Shown piece after piece: positions 18,245 to 25,564 of a stretch of DNA of 64,000 nt (position 1 is its first letter; the number at the start of each line of letters is the position of its first letter). The stretch is taken from positions 326,978 through 390,977 of the forward strand of contig NZ_QTZO01000002.1 in NCBI RefSeq assembly GCF_004025585.1, given 5' to 3'. Position numbers and translations under genes: made by a program. The notes beneath the pieces are model-generated. The model did not search any database. It saw only the letters and a list, made by a program, of their open reading frames with translations, and was not told the origin of the DNA. The stretch is from Pseudodesulfovibrio sp. S3 (lineage in GTDB: Bacteria > Desulfobacterota > Desulfovibrionia > Desulfovibrionales > Desulfovibrionaceae).

Positions 18245-18800
18245 GTTCCACGTTCACAAACATAATGGAATTCCGGTTTCCGAACCCGTCGTCGCGGGTC
18301 ATGGGAGCTTCGGGGTCGGGAACGAGCCTTTCCCCGTTCACCAGGAACAGGTACTCATGATCGCCCGGCGGAAGCTGGGCCTCAAGTATCCAGGCCTGGG
18401 TTTCGCCATTGTACCACATGACCGAACGCTCCGCACGCCAGTTGTTGAACGACCCGATGACGGAAACCTTGCGGGCCTCCTGATTCGTGTCGTGGAGAAT
18501 GAAACGGACCGTGGCCAATCGGGGAACAGTGTCTCCGGTCGGAGTGTCCCATTTGATGACGGCCAGGGCCAGCAAGGCAAGGGCGAACGTCACGGCAGGT
18601 ATAACCTGCATCGGTTTGACGGTGAGGACCTGCGGCCTGAACAGCCACAGCTTCACCCGGGTCCAGAGGGACGGAGTCCTGGCCTGGAGACCGTCCATTA
18701 CCCGTTGGGAAAAGCCTTGGGGTGCATCGGCCTCGGGCGCATTCCTGATGCCCTGTATGATGATATCTTCCATTCGGATTTTCACTTGTTCTTCAGTCAT
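18228..18800 (-). CDS. Membrane-anchored protein with AMPK-type glycogen-binding (CBM48-like) domain, candidate anti-sigma factor
   Basis: A 190-residue protein. A cytoplasmic N-terminus of about 60 residues (MEDIIIQGIRNAPEADAPQG) is followed by one membrane segment (about 64-82, VIPAVTFALALLALAVI). The outside part (about 97-190) has VRFILHDTNQEARKVSVIGS and FNNWRAE...W...LPPGDHEYLFLVNGE, a good match to AMPK-type glycogen-binding (CBM48) domains. Its ATG overlaps the ECF sigma stop. Position and topology fit an anti-sigma factor whose sensor part is a carbohydrate-binding domain; that role is inferred. Confidence 0.75.
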   Translation of the reverse strand: MTEEQVKIRMEDIIIQGIRNAPEADAPQGFSQRVMDGLQARTPSLWTRVKLWLFRPQVLTVKPMQVIPAVTFALALLALAVIKWDTPTGDTVPRLATVRFILHDTNQEARKVSVIGSFNNWRAERSVMWYNGETQAWILEAQLPPGDHEYLFLVNGERLVPDPEAPMTRDDGFGNRNSIMFVNVEHEHAL

Positions 18801-19351
18801 TGCTCCCCCCCGTCGAATTGCTGCCGGACCAGGTCCAATCCCCTACTGACGCGCATCTTTGCACCGCTGACGGTGATTCCCAGAGTGCTGGCGATTTCCT
18901 TCATGCTGAAATCATATTTGTACCTGAGCATCAGTGCTTCCCGGTATTTCGGATCAAGCCGGAGAACCACTGCAAAGGCCTTCTCGCCATCCAGCCGGTC
19001 ATGCATGGCCGCCTGGTCATCCGGCCTGTCCTGCACCCGGACCATGACGGCCGCGTCCTCGACGAACAGGAGCTTGTCCCGCCCGTTCTTGCGAAGCCAG
19101 TCCCGAGCGACGTTCAGCGAAACCGAATAAAGCCAAGGGAAAAACCGTTTTCCCACAGTGAACGCTCCGAGCTTTTCATATGCCCGCGTAAAGGCTTCCT
19201 GGGCGAGATCGGCTGCCGTGTGTTCATCGCCCACCATGCGCAGCATGAGATTATACACGGGACGCTGGTACTCCTGCACCAGCACACCGAACGACTGGAC
19301 CTTGCCCAGCAGCACTTCCCGTACAATGTCCGCTTCGCGTTTCTCTTTCAT
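18797..19351 (-). CDS. ECF-type RNA polymerase sigma factor
   Basis: A 184-residue sigma-70 family factor. Region 2 (about 20-90) includes LAQEAFTRAYEKLGAF and FFPWLYSVSLNVARDWLRKN; region 4 (about 130-180) has the helix-turn-helix FSMKEIASTLGITVSGAKMR. No regions 1 or 3, as in ECF factors. It leads an operon with a putative anti-sigma protein and three exported proteins, and is divergent from a nitroreductase gene. Confidence 0.88.
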   Translation of the reverse strand: MKEKREADIVREVLLGKVQSFGVLVQEYQRPVYNLMLRMVGDEHTAADLAQEAFTRAYEKLGAFTVGKRFFPWLYSVSLNVARDWLRKNGRDKLLFVEDAAVMVRVQDRPDDQAAMHDRLDGEKAFAVVLRLDPKYREALMLRYKYDFSMKEIASTLGITVSGAKMRVSRGLDLVRQQFDGGEQ

Positions 19352-19492
19352 TCCTTTCCCGTCGGCCCCGGCCAGGGCCGCAACTCATCTGCAACACTAT
19401 CTACGTCGCCAGGCCGGTTTCGGTCACAGCCACTTGCCCGTCTTCTTCTCCTAGGCTACACAAATACACTCACCAGCGAGGAAAACACAACC

Positions 19493-20023
19493 ATGAGCAC
19501 ATTCGACAACCCTGTCCTGCAAGCCATCTTGGACCGCCGCTCCATCCGCAAGTTCACGGACGAGCCGGTATCCAGGCAGGATATCACCACCATCCTTACG
19601 GCCGGCCAATGGGCGCCCAGCGGACTGAACAACCAACCCTGGCGATTCATGGTCGTCACCAGAGACGATCCCCGCCATGCCGGGCTGGCCGGATGCACCA
19701 AGTATGCACACGTTGTCCGGGCCTCCTCCGCATGCATCTGCGTGCTGCTGGAAAAGGCGGCCATGTACAATGAAATGAAGGACCACCAGGGGGTCGGGGC
19801 CTGCATCCAGAATATGCTGCTGGCCATCCACGCCCTCGGTCTGGGCGCGGTCTGGATCGGCCAGATCGTCAACGACCAGGCCGCCACCCTGGGCGTGCTG
19901 GGAAAAGCCCCTGAAGAATATGAACTCCAAGCCGTCATCGCCCTCGGACACCCCGACCAGAAAGGAAGCTCCGACCGCAAGCCACTTTCCGAACTCATGC
20001 TGGAGGATTTTCAATGCACATAG
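19493..20023 (+). CDS. Nitroreductase family protein
   Basis: A 176-residue flavin-dependent oxidoreductase. The start MSTFDNPVLQAILDRRSIRKF contains the RRSIRKF phosphate-binding motif of FMN nitroreductases; QWAPSGLNNQPWRFMVV and GLGAVWIGQI are also typical. The ATG at 19493 has GAGGAAAA upstream. It leads a tight run of five genes (overlaps of 10, then adjacent) with a metallo-hydrolase, a small selenoprotein candidate, a flavodoxin-like reductase and a ComF protein. Confidence 0.87.
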   Translation: MSTFDNPVLQAILDRRSIRKFTDEPVSRQDITTILTAGQWAPSGLNNQPWRFMVVTRDDPRHAGLAGCTKYAHVVRASSACICVLLEKAAMYNEMKDHQGVGACIQNMLLAIHALGLGAVWIGQIVNDQAATLGVLGKAPEEYELQAVIALGHPDQKGSSDRKPLSELMLEDFQCT

Positions 20024-20634
20024 AGACCTTTCCCCTGGGCCAGTTGGAGACCAACTGCTACGTACTCTCCAACGGTCAGAAGGCCATCGCCGTGGACCCG
20101 GGCGGGAACCCGGCCGCAGTTCTCGCCCACCTCAAGGCGGGCGGCCTGACCCTGACCCACATCCTGAACACCCACCTGCACTTCGACCACACTGCGGGCA
20201 ACAAGGCCCTGCACGACGCCACGGGCGCGCCGATCCTGGCCAACAAGAAGGACGCCTCCCTCCTGGACACATGGCTCGGCAAGGGCGGCGACATGGGCCT
20301 GCCCCTCATCGCCCCTTACCAATGGGAACACCTTGAGCCGGGCGAAATCACCTTTGCCGGAGCCGAGTGCCGGATATTCCATACGCCCGGCCACTCCGAA
20401 GGCAGCCTGACCTTCTACTTCCCGGAAGCGGGTGCCGCCTTTGTGGGCGACCTGATCTTCTACCGCTCCATTGGTCGCACGGACTTTCCCGGCGGCGACC
20501 TGGACACCCTCAAGGCGTCGGTCAAAAAGCACATATTCACCCTGCCGCCCGAAACCCGGCTCCTGTCCGGCCACGGACCCGAGACCACAGTTGGCGACGA
20601 ACAAAATCACAACCCGTTCTTCGGAGGGTTCTAG
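20014..20634 (+). CDS. MBL-fold metallo-hydrolase (glyoxalase II-like)
   Basis: A 206-residue zinc hydrolase. THLHFDHTAGN is the metal-binding HxHxDH motif; HTPGHSEGSLTFY gives the third histidine, FVGDLIFYRSIGRTDFPGG the bridging aspartate, and SGHGPETTVGDEQNHNPF the last histidine. This set matches hydroxyacylglutathione hydrolase-like proteins without the C-terminal glutathione-binding domain. It overlaps the nitroreductase by 10 bases. Confidence 0.88.
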   Translation: MHIETFPLGQLETNCYVLSNGQKAIAVDPGGNPAAVLAHLKAGGLTLTHILNTHLHFDHTAGNKALHDATGAPILANKKDASLLDTWLGKGGDMGLPLIAPYQWEHLEPGEITFAGAECRIFHTPGHSEGSLTFYFPEAGAAFVGDLIFYRSIGRTDFPGGDLDTLKASVKKHIFTLPPETRLLSGHGPETTVGDEQNHNPFFGGF

Positions 20635-20880
20635 ATGAGCGAAGCCGTCCGCATCGACATCCGCGACAAGTGCTGAGGCGTGGGACTGGAGGTAGGTTGG
20701 TATCTCCGTTTCGCCAAGGCAGACCGCATCGAGGCCCAAGTTTCCCTCAAGGCAGCCGCCCAGGTACGCCACGAAGAACACATCTTCCCGGACTGGGTCT
20801 TTGAGTTCGAGGAATTCGACGACCATGCGCTGGCCGTCATCACCCGCAGGAAACCGCGCTACGGAAAGGAGACAGCATGA
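20635..20880 (+). CDS. Small selenoprotein candidate (in-frame TGA read as selenocysteine)
   Basis: ATG at 20635 has GGAGG eight bases upstream and runs MSEAVRIDIRDKC, then TGA at 20674-20676, then GVGLEVGWYLRFAKADRIEA and onward without interruption to TGA at 20878-20880: 81 residues counting Sec. Reading TGA as Sec gives a Cys-Sec pair (CU). A hairpin with a GU-containing loop starts just after the TGA. The stop overlaps the ATG of the next gene (ATGA), so the long frame, not the first 13 codons, fits the operon. tRNA-Sec is at 55837-55930. The family is not recognised; a redox role is inferred from the CU motif and the neighbouring oxidoreductases. Confidence 0.78.
20677..20715 (+). promoter_or_regulatory. 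SECIS-like element
   Basis: Directly after the TGA: GGCG (20677-20680) can pair with CGCC (20712-20715), and inside it GGAGGTA (20688-20694) pairs with TATCTCC (20701-20707) around the loop GGTTGG. The loop starts 18 bases after the TGA and contains GU, as bacterial SECIS elements bound by SelB do. Confidence 0.7.
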
Positions 20881-21476
20881 CATACGCCGCCATATTCGCC
20901 TGCAGCCACCGACACGGCAACTCGGATCATGCGGCCGAACTGCTTGCCAGGGGCGTTCAGGATGCCGGGGGAAAGGCTGAAATCCTGTACATTCGCGACC
21001 ATGACATACTCCCCTGTCTGGCCTGCGGATATTGCGACACGGCGGGACGCGAGGGCGTCGAGCGGTGCGTGCTTGGCCAAAAGGATCAGGCCTGGGAACT
21101 GTTCGGGCACTTCTTCACCGCCAGAGCCGTGCTCTTCGCGTCACCGATATACTTCTATCACCTGCCCTCCCGGTTCAAGACATGGATAGATCGCGGCCAG
21201 CAGTTCTGGCAGGCCCGCCTGGACAACGAGCCATGGGTGGCGGACATGCCCGCCCGCACGGCCCATGCCGTGCTTGTGGCAGGACAGCCCTCCGGCGAAA
21301 AGCTCTTTGACGGAGCCCGCCTGACCCTCAAGTACTTTGTCCAGAACTTCAACATGGATCTGGCCGCTCCCCTGACCTTCCGGGGCGTGGACAGCAGGAA
21401 GGACCTCGGCCAGCGCACCGACCATGAGAATCAGATCATCGAACTCGGCCGCAAGGTCTGGAACTCGGCGGACTGA
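20877..21476 (+). CDS. Flavodoxin-like NAD(P)H-dependent oxidoreductase
   Basis: A 199-residue protein of the NADPH-dependent FMN reductase/flavodoxin-like fold. The N-terminal IFACSHRHGNSDHAAELLAR is the FMN phosphate-binding loop, and LPCLACGYCDTAG (about 44-56) is the cysteine-rich segment of iron-sulfur flavoprotein-like reductases. VLFASPIYFYHLPSRFKTWI is the second flavin loop. It starts within the stop of the selenoprotein gene (ATGA). Confidence 0.82.
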   Translation: MTYAAIFACSHRHGNSDHAAELLARGVQDAGGKAEILYIRDHDILPCLACGYCDTAGREGVERCVLGQKDQAWELFGHFFTARAVLFASPIYFYHLPSRFKTWIDRGQQFWQARLDNEPWVADMPARTAHAVLVAGQPSGEKLFDGARLTLKYFVQNFNMDLAAPLTFRGVDSRKDLGQRTDHENQIIELGRKVWNSAD

Positions 21477-21481
21477 CAACC

Positions 21482-22213
21482 ATGCTTCGAACGGCCCTGT
21501 CCCTTGCCCGCAGGCTCGGCCTGACCGCTGTGCGCTGCCCTGTCTGCGGCATGGTCCTGGCCGATCAGGGTCAGCTCCTCTGCACCCTGTGTGCTGAACG
21601 GCTTCCGCTCCGCACCGGCGGTTTCTGCCCCACCTGCGGCCTCATGCACGGACAGGAGGACGCCCCGCCCTCCCAGTGCCCGGATTGCCGTCTGAACCCG
21701 CCGCCATGGGACGCCATGCATTTCCACGGACAGTATGCCGGGCTCATGCGCGAGCTGATCATCTCCTACAAATTCGGCAACCGTTTCGGCCACACCCGCC
21801 TGCTGGCGGCCATGGCTGCCCAAACCTTCCACAAGAGGCAGGCCCGAGTTCCCGACGTCATTATCCCGGTGCCGCTGCACCATCGGCGGCTGTTGTGGCG
21901 GGGGTTCAACCAAAGCCTGGAGGTATCCCGCAGCCTTTCGCGGAACATCGGCAAGCCGGTCCTGGGAAACGGACTGACGCGCACGCGGCACACGCCGCCC
22001 CAGACGCGCCTCGGGCTCAAGGAGCGTCAGGTCAACATCAAGGACGCCTTTTACGCGGCCCCTGAACAGGTCAAAGACAAGCGCGTGCTGCTTGTTGACG
22101 ACGTCTACACCACCGGAGCCACCCTGCGGGAATGCGCACGCACGCTGATGCGAGCCGGAGCCGGCGGCGTGGACGTATTGGTCCTGGCTCGCGCCCTGCA
22201 GGAGCCGACATGA
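21482..22213 (+). CDS. ComF family phosphoribosyltransferase-like protein
   Basis: A 243-residue protein. The N-terminal zinc finger region has four CxxC pairs (CPVC, CTLC, CPTC, CPDC), and the C-terminal phosphoribosyltransferase domain has the PRPP motif VLLVDDVYTTGATLREC. This layout is that of ComF, needed for DNA uptake in competent bacteria; in non-competent species its role is unclear. It follows the flavodoxin-like gene by five bases and ends the operon. Confidence 0.85.
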   Translation: MLRTALSLARRLGLTAVRCPVCGMVLADQGQLLCTLCAERLPLRTGGFCPTCGLMHGQEDAPPSQCPDCRLNPPPWDAMHFHGQYAGLMRELIISYKFGNRFGHTRLLAAMAAQTFHKRQARVPDVIIPVPLHHRRLLWRGFNQSLEVSRSLSRNIGKPVLGNGLTRTRHTPPQTRLGLKERQVNIKDAFYAAPEQVKDKRVLLVDDVYTTGATLRECARTLMRAGAGGVDVLVLARALQEPT

Positions 22214-22285
22214 GCCACATAAATATATGAATTGCCCGCTTCAGCACGAATCAGTAAAAAAACTTGAAAAAAGGTGGATCAGGAC

Positions 22286-22314
22286 TTGACTTCTACCAAT
22301 GGTTGCGGCTAGGT
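22286..22314 (+). promoter_or_regulatory. Possible promoter of rplU-rpmA
   Basis: TTGACT at 22286 and CTAGGT/TAGGTT 17-18 bases later. The -35 is good; the -10 is weak. It lies about 35 bases before the rplU start. Confidence 0.4.
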
Positions 22315-22345
22315 TGCCTCCTCTTACGAATTGGAGGTTTTATAT

Positions 22346-22657
22346 ATGTTTGCTATCATCGAGACCGGCGGGAAACAATACCGCGTTGAAGAAGGTCTTG
22401 AACTTAATGTAGATTTGATCAAGGCAGATGCCGGCAATGCGCTGAGCATCGATTCCGTTCTCCTGGTTGACAAGGACGGCGACACCAAGATCGGCGCACC
22501 TTACATCGAAGGTGCAGCGGTCGAGTGCGAAGTTCTGGGCCACACCCGCGGCGAAAAAATCGTGGTCTTTCACAAGCTGTCCAAAAAGGACGCTCGCAAG
22601 ACCCAGGGTCACCGCCAGGATTACACCCAACTGAAAGTCAAGTCCATCAAGGCCTAG
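22346..22657 (+). CDS. rplU: 50S ribosomal protein L21
   Basis: A 103-residue large-subunit protein that binds 23S rRNA. MFAIIETGGKQYRVEEG at the start and the end KVVFHKLSKKDARKTQGHRQ (with IVVFHK in this copy) are typical of bL21. GGAGG eight bases upstream fixes the ATG at 22346. Followed by rpmA after 21 bases, as in most bacteria. Confidence 0.97.
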   Translation: MFAIIETGGKQYRVEEGLELNVDLIKADAGNALSIDSVLLVDKDGDTKIGAPYIEGAAVECEVLGHTRGEKIVVFHKLSKKDARKTQGHRQDYTQLKVKSIKA

Positions 22658-22678
22658 CGGCCTGGAAGGGAGGATAAC

Positions 22679-22948
22679 ATGGCTCATAAGAAAGCTGGTG
22701 GTAGTTCCAGAAACGGTCGCGACAGCGCCGGTCAACGGCGTGGCGTGAAGCGTTTCGGTGGTCAGGAAGTTCTGGCTGGCAACATTCTCGTTCGTCAGCT
22801 CGGCACCAAATTTCACCCTGGCGACGGCGTCGGCATGGGCAAGGATTTCACCTTGTTCGCCCTGATCGACGGCTTCGTCAAATTCGAGAAGTACACCCGC
22901 AAAAAGGTCGTCAAGACCCGCGTGTGTGTAACGCCCGCCGAGGCCTAG
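22679..22948 (+). CDS. rpmA: 50S ribosomal protein L27
   Basis: An 89-residue protein near the peptidyl transferase centre. [20 protein letters not shown] is the standard L27 N-terminus, without the cleavable extension of Firmicutes. GGGAGGATAAC precedes the ATG. Followed by a strong terminator, then obgE. Confidence 0.97.
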   Translation: MAHKKAGGSSRNGRDSAGQRRGVKRFGGQEVLAGNILVRQLGTKFHPGDGVGMGKDFTLFALIDGFVKFEKYTRKKVVKTRVCVTPAEA

Positions 22949-22971
22949 TTCTCGTTAAACAGCATTTGAAC

Positions 22972-23007
22972 CGGGCAGGGAGTACTAATGCTCCCTGCCC
23001 GTTTTTT
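22972..23007 (+). terminator. Terminator of rplU-rpmA
   Basis: Perfect 11-bp stem CGGGCAGGGAG/CTCCCTGCCCG with an eight-base loop and six T. Confidence 0.92.
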
Positions 23008-23148
23008 GCGTTCGGGTTTGCGAATGGCCGCCGGTGCCGCCCCAGGACAAGACCAGAATCAGTCAGGTGTACGAGGTACGCCTCGATTCCGTGTTTTTTC
23101 TCCCGGCATCTGGCGCTCATATGCCAACCTGTGTAATAAGGAATCGTT

Positions 23149-24177
23149 ATGAAATTCGTAGATGAAGCGACCATCAAGGTGGCATCCGGCAAGGGCGGCA
23201 ACGGCTGCGCCAGCCTGCGGCGTGAAGCCAACGTACCCAAGGGCGGCCCTGACGGCGGCGACGGCGGCAAGGGCGGCGACCTCATTTTCCGGGGTTCCGA
23301 ACGCCTGATGACGCTCTACGACTTTCGTTTGAAGCGGCACTACGGTGCCAGGAACGGCGAGCAGGGCATGGGCCGAGACCGCTACGGCAAGGCCGCTGAC
23401 GACATGATCGTCGACCTGCCCGTGGGCACCCTCGTCTATGAACTCATCGAGGACGAGGACGGCAACGTCCGTGAAGAACTCATCGCCGACCTGGTGGAAG
23501 ACGGCACCGAGATCGTCATCTGCAAGGGCGGACGCGGCGGACGCGGCAACCTGCACTTCAAGTCCTCCACCAACCGCACCCCGCGCTATGCCGAACCCGG
23601 CCTGCCGGGCGAGGAAAAGCAGATCCGCCTGGAGCTGAAAATCCTGGCCGACGTGGGACTGCTCGGCCTGCCCTCTGCGGGCAAGTCCACCTTTATCGCC
23701 CAGATTTCCGCTGCCCGTCCCAAAATCGCGGCCTACCCGTTCACCACCCTTGTCCCCAACCTCGGGGTCATCGAGAACGACGACTTCGAGCGCATGGTCA
23801 TCGCCGACATTCCCGGACTCATCGAAGGGGCATCCGAAGGACGCGGCCTGGGCATCACCTTTCTCAAGCACGTGGAACGCACCCGCTTTCTGGTGCACAT
23901 CCTGGCTGCCGAGGACGTGAACCGCGAAAACCCCATCGACGGCTACGACATGCTCAATCAGGAGCTGCGCGAGTACAACGCCGAGATCGCCGAAAAGCCC
24001 CAAATCAAGGTCATCAACAAGATCGACACCCTGTCTGAAGAGGACCTGGCCGACATCAAGGCCAAGATCGAGGCAACCGGGGAAAAGGTCTTCTTCATCT
24101 CCGCACTTCACGGAGACGGAGTGGACGCGCTGCTTGACGAAATGTGGAAGCAGCGCGCCGCAATGGCCGGGGAATAA
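23149..24177 (+). CDS. obgE: GTPase ObgE/CgtA
   Basis: A 342-residue ribosome-associated GTPase involved in 50S assembly and stress control. The glycine-rich Obg domain (1-158) has KGGNGCASLRREANVPKGGP; the G domain has G1 GLPSAGKST, G3 DIPGLIEGA and G4 NKID. The C-terminal OCT extension of some Obg proteins is absent. It follows rpmA, its usual neighbour, after a terminator, so it has its own promoter, which was not resolved. Confidence 0.95.
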   Translation: MKFVDEATIKVASGKGGNGCASLRREANVPKGGPDGGDGGKGGDLIFRGSERLMTLYDFRLKRHYGARNGEQGMGRDRYGKAADDMIVDLPVGTLVYELIEDEDGNVREELIADLVEDGTEIVICKGGRGGRGNLHFKSSTNRTPRYAEPGLPGEEKQIRLELKILADVGLLGLPSAGKSTFIAQISAARPKIAAYPFTTLVPNLGVIENDDFERMVIADIPGLIEGASEGRGLGITFLKHVERTRFLVHILAAEDVNRENPIDGYDMLNQELREYNAEIAEKPQIKVINKIDTLSEEDLADIKAKIEATGEKVFFISALHGDGVDALLDEMWKQRAAMAGE

Positions 24178-24187
24178 CCCCGGTCCG

Positions 24188-24574
24188 TCACATCTCGGCC
24201 TTGTCCCGCTCCGCAAAGACTTCCTTGGCCGTGAACAGGGCATTCAGGGCCGCCGGGAACCCGGCATAGACCGTCAACTGGATGAAGCACTCGACGATTT
24301 CCTCCCGGGTCCAGCCCACATTGAGCGCGCCGTTGATATGCACCTTGAGTTGGGGAGCGCATGCTCCCTTGGCCGCCAGGGCCGAGATGGTCACCAACTC
24401 CCTCTCCTTGAGACCGAGTTGCGGCCTGGAATAGATGTCCCCGAAGGCATATTCCACCATGAGCCTGCCCAGGTCCGGGGCCACCTCTTCCAGGGAAGCC
24501 ACCACCTGATCGCCCAGTTCGCCATCCACCCGGCGCAACATCTCCATTCCGCGTTCAAACCGTTCGTTGTCCAT
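24188..24574 (-). CDS. Carboxymuconolactone decarboxylase/AhpD-like protein
   Basis: A 128-residue protein. RPQLGLKERELVTISALAAKGACAPQLKVHINGALNVG is the core of the family (kept here as the conserved E..L...A......L..H). Only one cysteine lies in the place of the CxxC of AhpD peroxidases, so a simple lactone-decarboxylase-like role is more likely than peroxidase. AAGGAGG seven bases upstream fixes the ATG at 24574; a longer start at 24604 lacks such a site. Divergent from a LysR regulator, which may control it. Confidence 0.82.
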   Translation of the reverse strand: MDNERFERGMEMLRRVDGELGDQVVASLEEVAPDLGRLMVEYAFGDIYSRPQLGLKERELVTISALAAKGACAPQLKVHINGALNVGWTREEIVECFIQLTVYAGFPAALNALFTAKEVFAERDKAEM

Positions 24575-24664
24575 GACAACCTCCTTTTTCACCACTGTGG
24601 TCATGGAATCTTGAGACGTCCAATATTGCTTTTCATGCCCTGTGATATGATTTAAGTATCAGCA

Positions 24665-25564
24665 ATGAACACCCGACAGATGCACTATTTTCTGGCTGTT
24701 GCCGAGACCCTGCATTTCCGCAAGGCGGCCGAACGGCTGCACATGTCCCAACCGCCACTGTCCCAACAGATATCGGCCCTGGAAGAGGATCTCGGAGTCA
24801 AGTTGTTCATCCGCGACCGACGTTCTGTCCGCCTGACCGAGGCCGGTCAGTGCCTGCTCAATGACGTCCGCCTTATCTTGGGGTCCATAGAAACTGCGCG
24901 CCGGCAGGCCGTGGACACCGGCCTGGGACGCATCGGCAGGCTGCGCATCGGGTTCATCGGCCCGGCCATAGACGGTCCGTTGGGCCATGACCTCAAGAAA
25001 TTCAGCCGGACGCAGCCCGGCATCGCTCTGGACCTGCACGAAAAATCCACGCCGGAGTTAGTCAACTTGGTCAGGGAACAGGGTCTGGATATGGGAGTGG
25101 TTCGGCGCATGGAGGTGCCCCCTGTCGAACTGGAGTGCCTGCCCTACCACCGGGAAGAATACGTGCTGGCCGTGCCTGCAACCCATTCTCTGGCCGGGAA
25201 GCCGCTCATAGAGCCGCACATGCTGGACAATGAACCGCTGATCATGTTCCCCCGGCAGCTCAACCCCATGCTGTTCGATGCCTGGGCAGCCCTCCTGGCC
25301 GGGGCCGGGGCACACATGCACGTGGCCCAGGAAGTGATCACCAAACACGCCACCGTGGCCCTGGTGGCGGCTGGACTGGGCATCTCGCCCGTGCCGCGAT
25401 CCACAGCCGAAACAGGCCGAAGGGATGTTGCCTTCATCCCCTTTACAGGGAACACGCCGCTGCTGGAATTCCAGACAATCGTCCGGCAAGGGCCTCATTC
25501 ACCGCCCGTCAAGGCCTTTCTGGAACACCTCGCTGAAAGCAGAGACTACCCAACAGGCGCATAG
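24665..25564 (+). CDS. LysR family transcriptional regulator
   Basis: A 299-residue regulator. The winged helix-turn-helix MHYFLAVAETLHFRKAAERL and HMSQPPLSQQISALEEDLGV occupies residues 6-45, followed by the effector domain with RIGFIGPAIDGPLGHDL. It resembles the BenM/CatM group. It is transcribed away from the carboxymuconolactone decarboxylase-like gene with 90 bases between, the usual LysR target arrangement; a T-N11-A box was not resolved. The 3' end overlaps the convergent gene by 19 bases. Confidence 0.88.
   Translation: MNTRQMHYFLAVAETLHFRKAAERLHMSQPPLSQQISALEEDLGVKLFIRDRRSVRLTEAGQCLLNDVRLILGSIETARRQAVDTGLGRIGRLRIGFIGPAIDGPLGHDLKKFSRTQPGIALDLHEKSTPELVNLVREQGLDMGVVRRMEVPPVELECLPYHREEYVLAVPATHSLAGKPLIEPHMLDNEPLIMFPRQLNPMLFDAWAALLAGAGAHMHVAQEVITKHATVALVAAGLGISPVPRSTAETGRRDVAFIPFTGNTPLLEFQTIVRQGPHSPPVKAFLEHLAESRDYPTGA

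Noticed and set aside
20680..20880. Short gene starting at a GTG after the TGA
   Set aside because: No ribosome site fits it, while the ATG at 20635 has GGAGG; the frame before the TGA continues without loss.
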